From an uncultured Candidatus Saccharibacteria bacterium (lineage in GTDB: Bacteria > Patescibacteriota > Saccharimonadia > Saccharimonadales > UBA4665), in contig CAITDW010000233.1 of assembly GCA_903891235.1 (NCBI GenBank), positions 1-11,503 of the forward strand: a stretch of 11,503 nucleotides of DNA, given 5' to 3'. The notes under the pieces were generated by a model. That model saw only the letters and a program-made list of their open reading frames with translations. It made no database searches and was not told the origin of the DNA. Both the position numbers and the translations under genes were made by a program. Of the stretch, positions 6,174-11,503 are shown in pieces. Position 1 is the first letter of the stretch. Every line of letters starts with the position of its first letter.

Positions 6174-7478
6174 ATGAAAATAGCAATCATTGGATATGGC
6201 ATCCAGGGACAATCATCCTATAATTATTGGAATAAAGATAATGAAATTACTATTTGTGATAAAAATGATTTAGAAAATATTCCGAGTGATGCAAAAGTTA
6301 AAATTGGAGATGATTATCTAAAAAATTTAGATGAATATGACTTAATTATACGATCGCCCAGTGTTTACCCAGAGGACATTATTCAAGCGAATAATGAATC
6401 TATAATTGGTAAAATTACCACTAATACAAATGAGTTCTTTAAAGTATGTCCAACTAAGAATATTATTGGCGTAACTGGAACCAAAGGTAAAGGAACAACC
6501 TCAACCTTAATCACAAAAATGCTCGAGAAAGATGGCAAAATTGTTCATCTAGGTGGTAATATTGGTATCCCACCATTGGAACTGCTTCGAAACAATATAA
6601 AAAATAATGACTGGGTAGTTTTAGAACTGGCTAATTTTCAATTAATTGATCTGAAATACTCACCTCATATTGGAGTCTGTTTAATGATAGCTGAGGAGCA
6701 TCTCGATTGGCATAAATCAATTGATGATTATCTGAAAGCAAAAAAACAATTATTCGCTCATCAAAAAGTTAAGGATATAGCCATATATTATGCAGATAAT
6801 CCATTATCTAAAGAGATAGCTGAATTATCTCTTGGACAAAAAATACCTTATTTTAAAAGCCCAGGGGCTCATCAAATTGGTGGTGATATATATATCGAGG
6901 ATATTAAAATTTGTGATATTCATGATATTAAACTTTTAGGAAATCATAATAGAGAAAATATTTGCGCTGCTATTACTGCAGTTTGGGAAATCACAAAAAA
7001 TCAACAAGCTATTGTAGAAGCAATTAGAGAATTCACTGGCTTAGCAAACAGATTAGAATTAGTTAGAACAATAAATAGAGTTAGTTTTTATAATGATTCA
7101 TTCGCATCAGCACCCGACGCAGCAATTGCATCAATCAGAACAATTACCACTAACAAGATTATGATTATAGGTGGCTTTGATAGAAACTTAAATTTAGATA
7201 ATCTTGTTAATGCGATTAAAGAAAATTCCCAAACAATTAAAAAAGTTCTTTTAATAGGTCAAAGCCGGATAAGAGTCGCAGCATTTCTTGATAATATTTA
7301 TTATAATAATTACAAAATTCTTGAATCAAAAAACATGGAAGAAATAGTCAAAGAAGCCAATGCAATTGCACAACCTGGCGACAGTATTGTTCTGTCTCCT
7401 GGCTTTCCATCATTTGATATGTTCAAAAACTTTGAGCAACGAGGAGAAGAATTTAAACAGGCAGTTATTAATTTATGA
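6174..7478 (+). CDS. murD2: UDP-N-acetylmuramoyl-L-alanine--L-glutamate ligase (MurD2)
   Basis: A cytoplasmic Mur ligase of 434 aa, normal MurD length. It has an N-terminal Rossmann-like UMAG-binding domain (IAIIGYGIQG), a central ATPase domain with P-loop GVTGTKGKGTT (99-109), EEHLDWH (174-180), the likely carbamylated Lys K190 in YLKAKKQL, and GNHNRENICAA (256-266). The C-terminal domain has NDSFASAPDAA (307-317) and LSPGFPSFDMFKNFEQRGEE (407-426). Two places differ from ordinary D-Glu-adding MurD: ELANFQL (151-157) replaces ELSSFQL, and NDSFASA replaces NDSKATN near the glutamate site. With the adjacent murL this marks it as MurD2, which joins L-Glu to UDP-MurNAc-L-Ala using ATP. That activity was established for the Xanthomonas oryzae pair. 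The ATG abuts the stop of the second receiver gene, and the TGA stop overlaps the murL start in ATGA. The L-Glu preference is inferred from context and these substitutions. Confidence 0.9.
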   Translation: MKIAIIGYGIQGQSSYNYWNKDNEITICDKNDLENIPSDAKVKIGDDYLKNLDEYDLIIRSPSVYPEDIIQANNESIIGKITTNTNEFFKVCPTKNIIGVTGTKGKGTTSTLITKMLEKDGKIVHLGGNIGIPPLELLRNNIKNNDWVVLELANFQLIDLKYSPHIGVCLMIAEEHLDWHKSIDDYLKAKKQLFAHQKVKDIAIYYADNPLSKEIAELSLGQKIPYFKSPGAHQIGGDIYIEDIKICDIHDIKLLGNHNRENICAAITAVWEITKNQQAIVEAIREFTGLANRLELVRTINRVSFYNDSFASAPDAAIASIRTITTNKIMIIGGFDRNLNLDNLVNAIKENSQTIKKVLLIGQSRIRVAAFLDNIYYNNYKILESKNMEEIVKEANAIAQPGDSIVLSPGFPSFDMFKNFEQRGEEFKQAVINL

Positions 7479-8773
7479 GTAAGTACAATAAGTTTATTTT
7501 TAAAAGATACGCCTTTGATCCAACTTCAAAAACACTAGAGCTTTATTATAGCTTTGATGATTCATTAGATTTTTGTGAAAAATTTATATTTGATTTTGAA
7601 TATACTGACTACAATCAGGAAATATTAGATAAAGCATTATTTTCCTTATTTTTAATGGCTGGAATTTCATATTATAAGGCTTATCTTCCAGCTAATATTG
7701 AAATCGAAAATAACCATCTTAATGAACAATTAGGGCCTTTCTTTGAAAGAACATATGAAAGTGGCCTGGGAGAGTTTTTTTACAATAATAAAATCAGTCC
7801 AAACAGAAAAATTGTCTTCCCTACTAAAGAATCACCTAGTTCGATTATCAATAGCAACCAGAACAATCATAATAAATTAGTCGGTATTGGTGGTGGTAAA
7901 GATTCCCTTTTAACACTAGAAATACTAAAAAAAATCAATCCAGAAATTACAACCTGGAGTCTTGGTCATAAATCACAGCTAAAGCCGCTTATTGAAACCA
8001 TGGCCACAAAACACCTTTTTGTAAAAAGACAACTAGATAATAAAATCATTGACCTCAATAGTCAGGATGCAATGAATGGTCATATCCCAATTTCAGCCAT
8101 ATTAGCCTGCACAGGAACAATTGTTTCTATACTAAGCGGAACTAGTGAAGCTGTTGTTTCTAATGAAAAATCTGCTAACGAACCAACTCTAGAATACCTC
8201 GGAATGAAAATAAATCACCAATATTCTAAATCTTCAGTATTCGAAAAAGATTATCAGGAATATTTATCACTAAGCATAGATAATTACTCCAGCTATTATT
8301 CATTTTTGAGACCACTCGGAGAGTTATTTATTGCAGAACTATTTTCAAAGATTGGTTTTATGAAATACAAAACTGTCTTTAGTTCATGCAATAAAGCCTT
8401 CACTCAAGAATCTGATCATATATTTTGGTGTGGTCAGTGTCCAAAATGTGCATTTACTTTTCTGATCTTCACCCCCTTCATAGAAAAAACTGAACTAGAG
8501 AAGTTGTGGCACGGCAAAAATCTATTACTAGAACCAAGCTTGGAAAAGACTTACCTTAATCTTTTAGGTATCGATGGAGAAAAACCACTTGATTGTGTTG
8601 GTGAGATAAGAGAATCTCGACTTGCTATGGAAATGTCTAAAAAGAAATATCCTGAACTTAATAAATATATTTTTAAACTTGACGATGATTACGACTACAG
8701 AGAAATTGGACCAGACCTTATGCCTGAAGAAACTAGAAAAGTACTATTATCTGCTATTAATGATTTAACTTAA
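7475..8773 (+). CDS. murL: UDP-N-acetyl-alpha-D-muramoyl-L-alanyl-L-glutamate epimerase (MurL)
   Basis: MurL uses ATP to invert the terminal L-Glu of UDP-MurNAc-L-Ala-L-Glu to D-Glu, giving the normal MurE substrate. The 432-aa length fits the family. Features: an N-terminal family-specific region (1-130), a PP-loop ATP-binding motif GIGGGKDS (137-144), NGHIP (201-205), SNEKSANEPTLEYLG (229-243), SSCNKAF (303-309) and CGQCPKC (319-325), then DCVGE (373-377). C305, C319, C322 and C325 form a possible four-Cys metal site, which is my inference. There is no membrane segment, so it acts in the cytoplasm. The start overlaps the murD2 stop by 4 nt (ATGA), typical of coupled translation and of two consecutive pathway steps. 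Its 3' end overlaps the convergent folD gene by 17 nt. The PP-loop family also includes unrelated enzymes, but pairing with a MurD2-type ligase makes this call firm. Confidence 0.9.
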   Translation: MSKYNKFIFKRYAFDPTSKTLELYYSFDDSLDFCEKFIFDFEYTDYNQEILDKALFSLFLMAGISYYKAYLPANIEIENNHLNEQLGPFFERTYESGLGEFFYNNKISPNRKIVFPTKESPSSIINSNQNNHNKLVGIGGGKDSLLTLEILKKINPEITTWSLGHKSQLKPLIETMATKHLFVKRQLDNKIIDLNSQDAMNGHIPISAILACTGTIVSILSGTSEAVVSNEKSANEPTLEYLGMKINHQYSKSSVFEKDYQEYLSLSIDNYSSYYSFLRPLGELFIAELFSKIGFMKYKTVFSSCNKAFTQESDHIFWCGQCPKCAFTFLIFTPFIEKTELEKLWHGKNLLLEPSLEKTYLNLLGIDGEKPLDCVGEIRESRLAMEMSKKKYPELNKYIFKLDDDYDYREIGPDLMPEETRKVLLSAINDLT

Positions 8774-9575
8774 CCGATTTCCTAGCTGCTTTTAAGACAT
8801 TCTCGAATAATGAACATACTGTTAGTGGGCCTACTCCACCTCTTTTCGGCGTTAGGATTAATTTATCCATTTCATAAACTGAATCACTAAGATCACCTCT
8901 TGTTACTCCATTGTCACTTGCGGTGCCGGCGTCAACTATGACATTACCTTCCCTTAGCATGTCTGGCTTAATAAGGTCAGGCTGGCCAGTAGCGGTAATG
9001 ATAATATCAGCTTTCAAGCATTCATTTTTTAAATTTTTAGTTTTATTATCTGCAACTGTTAGGTTTACTCCAGATTGCTTAAGTATTTTCTCAAGAGGTC
9101 CACCGACTAGCTTGCCTCTTCCAATTAAAAGCACTTTGGTATTTTTCATATCAATATTATATCCTGCTAATAACCATAGAATTGCATTAGGAGTAGCTGG
9201 ATCAAATTTAGATTTCTTATTTAGTGCATCGACATCTTTATTAATATCCACTAAATCCAAAATATCATCAGTTTTACTAACATCCTCTAAGGGTAGTTGG
9301 ACAATAATTCCATGAACTGAATCGTCATGATTTAGTTGATGAATCTTATTCAATATTTGTTTTTGATCTATTTTGTAGATATCAACAGATACCCCAATGT
9401 CCATTCCGTAAGCTTGCTTTAATTTAACGTAGGTATTAATTGCTGGATCATCTTTGCACTGAATAATTGCAAGTTTTGGGATTACATGAAAAGACTGAGA
9501 AATAGATCTAACTTCTTTGGATTGTCTTAGCTTAATATAGTCTGCTAAATCTTTACCGCTTAATATTTTGTTCAT
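8757..9575 (-). CDS. folD: Bifunctional methylenetetrahydrofolate dehydrogenase/cyclohydrolase (FolD), divergent
   Basis: FolD interconverts 5,10-methylene-, methenyl- and 10-formyl-tetrahydrofolate in the cytoplasm using NADP. At 272 aa the length is slightly under the usual 280-300. Catalytic Y49 and K53 lie in NTYVKLKQAYG, QLPL is at 93-96 and KDVDALN at 113-119. The nucleotide-binding domain has GRGKLVGGP (152-160), VIVDAGT (212-218) and TPKRGGVGPLTVCSLFEN (242-259). Several signature positions depart from the usual forms: PATPNA for PCTPxG, GRGKLVG for GRSxxVG, and TPKRGGVGP for TPVPGGVGP. The catalytic Tyr and Lys are kept, so the enzyme is probably active, but cofactor preference could differ. 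The loss of the usual Ser after GR and the added basic Lys-Arg lie on or near the nucleotide-binding half. The ATG lacks a ribosome site, and an extended -10 sits 9 nt upstream. Confidence 0.93.
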   Translation of the reverse strand: MNKILSGKDLADYIKLRQSKEVRSISQSFHVIPKLAIIQCKDDPAINTYVKLKQAYGMDIGVSVDIYKIDQKQILNKIHQLNHDDSVHGIIVQLPLEDVSKTDDILDLVDINKDVDALNKKSKFDPATPNAILWLLAGYNIDMKNTKVLLIGRGKLVGGPLEKILKQSGVNLTVADNKTKNLKNECLKADIIITATGQPDLIKPDMLREGNVIVDAGTASDNGVTRGDLSDSVYEMDKLILTPKRGGVGPLTVCSLFENVLKAARKSVKLNH

Positions 9576-9584
9576 AATATCGCT

Positions 9585-9593
9585 ATTGTATCA
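9585..9593 (-). promoter_or_regulatory. Extended -10 promoter giving a nearly leaderless folD mRNA
   Basis: The minus strand reads TGATACAAT, a TGn extended -10, ending 9 nt before the folD ATG. A normal start 6-8 nt downstream of the -10 would leave only 1-3 nt of leader. No Shine-Dalgarno sequence is present, which is consistent with leaderless translation. The -35 (TTAATC at 18 nt) is poor, as is common for extended -10 promoters. Confidence 0.45.
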
Positions 9594-9666
9594 TGACTAA
9601 CAGATAGAGATTAATTTAAAGTTTTCAGATTAGGAACAGATATAGTAAAATAAGTGCTTGGAATAT

Positions 9667-9672
9667 GGAGGG
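9667..9672 (+). promoter_or_regulatory. Ribosome binding site marking the original start of the FkbM gene
   Basis: GGAGGG lies 5-6 nt before TTG (9678-9680) and just before GTG (9675-9677). Both are in frame with the methyltransferase reading frame that follows. It is one of the best ribosome sites in the window, whereas the downstream TTG (9717) and ATG (9723) have only a weak AGGA. This supports the upstream start and makes the TAG at 9705-9707 an in-frame interruption. Confidence 0.5.
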
Positions 9673-9677
9673 CAGTG

Positions 9678-10565
9678 TTGAATAAATTAATTACAAAAAT
9701 AAATTAGGATTTATATTTGTATATGAAAAGAAACATACGCTACTATGTTAATAATTTAATGTTATTCGAACGAAATCGAGAGTGGTTGATAAGTAATATT
9801 AAACTTAAATATAAAGTATCTTATTATTTTCAAATCGTTAAATCTTACCTTGGTGTAATAATGTTCAAAAATTATAGTATAAAATATCTAGGTAAAAATT
9901 TTACATATGATAATCCAGCTACTCCTCTAAATCTACAGAATTATCCATACGAAATAACGAATAAAATATTAGCTAATATGAATAAACGTCCAAAAACAGC
10001 ACTTGATATAGGCGGAAATATTGGACAGTTTAGTATCACACTAAAACATATGTTAGGGGAAAAGGCAAAAATAGACATTTTTGAACCAAATAAAGTAATT
10101 TTCCCCCTACTCTAACAAAATATAAAAGGACTAAAAAATATCAAAGCCTATAATTATGCTATAGGAGAAAGAAACGCCAAAGTTAAGATGTATGTTGAGA
10201 CCGGAAGATCAGGAACTGCATCTTTTATAGAAGAAAATGCTTCCGATAATAAGGATTTATTAAATACTATAGATATTGACATGATAAACTCCATCCCATC
10301 GTACACAAGAAGAAAACACTACGATATTGTTAAGATTGACGTTGAAGGCTATGAATACAATGTTATTAAAACCTTAAAAAACATAACTATGAATTATCTT
10401 TTTATTGAAGTGTCTTCAGGCAGATCAAAAAATTATTTACATAGTGAATTATTTGCAATGATAGCAAAAAAATTTGGTGCATATGACATAGTATATTCTT
10501 CTACCGTTTCAAAATATTCAAACACTTACGATATTTTATTAGAGTTTGAGAATAAAGTTAAATAG
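9678..10565 (+). pseudogene. FkbM-family SAM-dependent methyltransferase, interrupted by in-frame stop codon(s)
   Basis: FkbM-type enzymes O-methylate sugars in glycans and natural products. The frame from 9717 carries the SAM motif ALDIGGNIGQFS (95-106) and IFEPN (121-125), then a TAA (10113-10115). Past it, in the same frame with no other stop, follow QNIKGLKNIKAYNYAIGE, RSGTASF and VKIDVEGYEYNVIKTL, ending at TAA 10563-10565. FEPN...LL-x-QNIKGLKNI is how this family normally reads, so the TAA replaces one residue of a complete domain; no frameshift is involved. A second probable interruption is TAG 9705-9707: the frame upstream reads MNKLITKIN-stop-DLYLYMKRNIRYY from a TTG with an excellent ribosome site. 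Unbroken length would be about 295 aa. As it stands, translation gives a 132-residue fragment holding only the SAM motif, and possibly a 125-residue C-terminal part from the ATG at 10188. Sequencing error is an alternative for either single base. Confidence 0.85.
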
Positions 10566-10643
10566 TCAGGGTATAATAGTACGGCTGGGATATTGTCGGA
10601 TTGCAAGTTGCCGATCTATAAGCATAATTTAATATGATAAATT
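10566..10643. other. Intergenic gap with an isolated TATAAT
   Basis: This short gap between the methyltransferase pseudogene and the convergent membrane-protein gene contains TATAAT at 10572-10577 on the plus strand without a clear -35. A weak 4-bp inverted repeat TCGG/CCGA (10596-10614) also lies here. No U-run terminator is visible on either strand. Some bases resemble the stretch at 9641-9680 before the methyltransferase gene, possibly a relic of a similar promoter region. Confidence 0.3.
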
Positions 10644-11503
10644 TTATACAAATAATTTCTCTAGTTTACTTGAAATATTTTTAAGACTTTCTATGTCAAA
10701 CTTCACAGGTAGAATTGCTATAACCAGGACAATATATAAAATAGCTGAGTTTGGATCAGTCCCAAGTCCCGTGAATATTCCCCCAAAGCTTTGACCGAGA
10801 ACCCAGTATGCCAGCGACAAGATAATACTGAAATATAGAATTGGATTTCTGTATCTGCTAGGTAGAAATACGCAAATACCAATAATAACTTGAACTAAAG
10901 TAATTAGTATTATTAACCAAATTCCAGATCCCTGAATAGTGGGCATGTTAGCCATTTGGTTCATTGTCATGGCTGGCATGTGTGTATTTGCTGGTGCTGC
11001 CCCAAGGCTATTAATAAAACTTCCAACCCGAGAATCTAAATTATAGAGCCAAACCGGTTGCCCCTGTCCATTGCCGGCTATCATGGAACTTAGATCAGAT
11101 ATAGAGTTTTGCCCCGGTAGTAATTGAAATAATGCGCCAGCTATCCAAATTAAAGCCCAAAAATATATTAGCCATGATGCTGGTTTTTCTTTTCCTGAAT
11201 TTTTCTTTGGATATATCGCTATAGCTAAAATTACATAAAGAAGTACTGCTCCAGGAAATCCCATAAGCATCGTTGCGTGACCTGAAAATATTCCCGAAAA
11301 ACCTTCGCCAATCCACCAAATAAAAAGCCCCCAAGGGATAGACAGTAATAGGCCATATCTAGTAAATTTTTTCTTTAGTATTAATATACCAATACCAATT
11401 TGAAGAATTATTACAAAAATATTCAACAGAACTATATGATTCTCATATTGGCCAGCAAAAAAGTTCATAGGCACGCTAATTATATGAGGTTGCCCATTAG
11501 CTG
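10644..11503 (-). CDS. Multi-pass membrane protein with internally duplicated module and Met-rich loop (partial at right edge)
   Basis: The frame stays open to the right edge. Before the possible GTG start at 11472-11474 it continues upstream as ANGQPHIIS, and no ribosome site precedes the GTG, so the true start is probably outside the window. Numbered from that GTG, hydrophobic segments lie near 14-33, 40-56, 68-88, 100-118, 183-204, 210-228 and 243-256. Two halves repeat the same plan: residues about 14-91 and 185-258 share Q.xIGI, a Trp-containing helix, G..F.GIF[ST]G and LY..L.IAI.P.K. The frame upstream of the first half reads NGQPHIIS, and NGQGQPVW (135-142) precedes the second, so the repeat unit probably includes that loop. 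Between the halves sits a Met/His-rich loop HMPAMTMNQMANMP (165-178), of a kind seen in copper-handling proteins, but no metal function can be assigned. I do not recognise the family. The gene is convergent with the methyltransferase pseudogene. Confidence 0.75.
   Translation of the reverse strand, partial: ANGQPHIISVPMNFFAGQYENHIVLLNIFVIILQIGIGILILKKKFTRYGLLLSIPWGLFIWWIGEGFSGIFSGHATMLMGFPGAVLLYVILAIAIYPKKNSGKEKPASWLIYFWALIWIAGALFQLLPGQNSISDLSSMIAGNGQGQPVWLYNLDSRVGSFINSLGAAPANTHMPAMTMNQMANMPTIQGSGIWLIILITLVQVIIGICVFLPSRYRNPILYFSIILSLAYWVLGQSFGGIFTGLGTDPNSAILYIVLVIAILPVKFDIESLKNISSKLEKLFV

Noticed and set aside
7475..8773. PP-loop protein as a tRNA-modifying or asparagine-synthase-type enzyme
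   Set aside because: The PP-loop alone would allow this, but the length, the CGQCPKC and NGHIP motifs and the ATGA-coupled MurD2-type ligase all fit MurL better.
8911..9315. Plus-strand open frame inside folD
   Set aside because: It is antisense to conserved FolD motifs, is Ser/Leu-rich as expected for a complement shadow, and has no supporting signals.
10113..10115. Stop-codon reassignment explaining the interrupted gene
   Set aside because: TAA ends most other genes in the window (kinase, VWA, receivers, murL, folD), and TGA ends murD2, so the standard bacterial code fits and reassignment does not.
10085..10190. Frameshift as the cause of the broken methyltransferase
   Set aside because: Both halves are in the same frame (9717 and 10188 differ by a multiple of three) and the sequence between reads as normal FkbM protein apart from the single TAA, so this is a nonsense codon and not a frameshift.
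10596..10614. Hairpin TCGG/CCGA as a terminator after the methyltransferase
   Set aside because: The stem is only 4 bp with an 11-nt loop and no U-run follows on either strand.

Overview
The window looks like the chromosome of a Patescibacteria/CPR bacterium, most plausibly a Saccharibacteria-type genome. This is inferred from the AT-rich, tightly packed genes, frequent TTG/GTG starts, several proteins I cannot assign to a family, a 7TM-type histidine kinase beside stand-alone CheY-like regulators, and motif-divergent FolD. UGA is used as an ordinary stop (the murD2 gene ends in TGA), so the UGA=Gly code of Gracilibacteria/Absconditabacteria does not apply. Taxonomy cannot be proven without a database search.

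Left part (1-5187), all on the minus strand and read right to left: a 265-aa membrane protein of unknown function, a 306-aa protein with a possible GNAT-type acyltransferase fold (overlapping by 17 nt), and a 704-aa multi-membrane histidine kinase with a GAF-like domain. After these, under its own strong promoter (TTGACA-17-TATTAT), come a membrane-anchored von Willebrand A (BatA/BatB-like) protein and an unidentified gene cut by the left edge.

Centre (5188-5358): a short divergent control region with weak promoter-like elements in both directions. It also holds a 21-bp hairpin followed by a U-run that is a complete terminator only on the minus strand. This places it in the untranslated leader of the minus-strand operon, like an attenuator.

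Right of centre (5359-8773), plus strand: two tandem CheY-like receiver proteins followed, almost without gaps, by murD2 and murL. MurD2 adds L-Glu to UDP-MurNAc-L-Ala, and MurL (PP-loop ATPase fold) epimerises that terminal L-Glu to D-Glu. The pair replaces the usual MurI/MurD route to D-Glu in peptidoglycan. The neighbouring kinase and the receivers probably form one signalling system; a link to cell-wall synthesis is suggested only by the operon layout.

Right part (8757-11503): folD on the minus strand, convergent with and overlapping murL, with an apparently leaderless start. Next comes an FkbM-type methyltransferase gene on the plus strand broken by in-frame stop codons, with a clear TAA in the middle and probably a TAG near the start. 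Last is a minus-strand membrane protein with an internally duplicated membrane module and a Met-rich loop; its reading frame runs off the right edge. I saw no RNA genes, CRISPR arrays, insertion sequences or replication origin.
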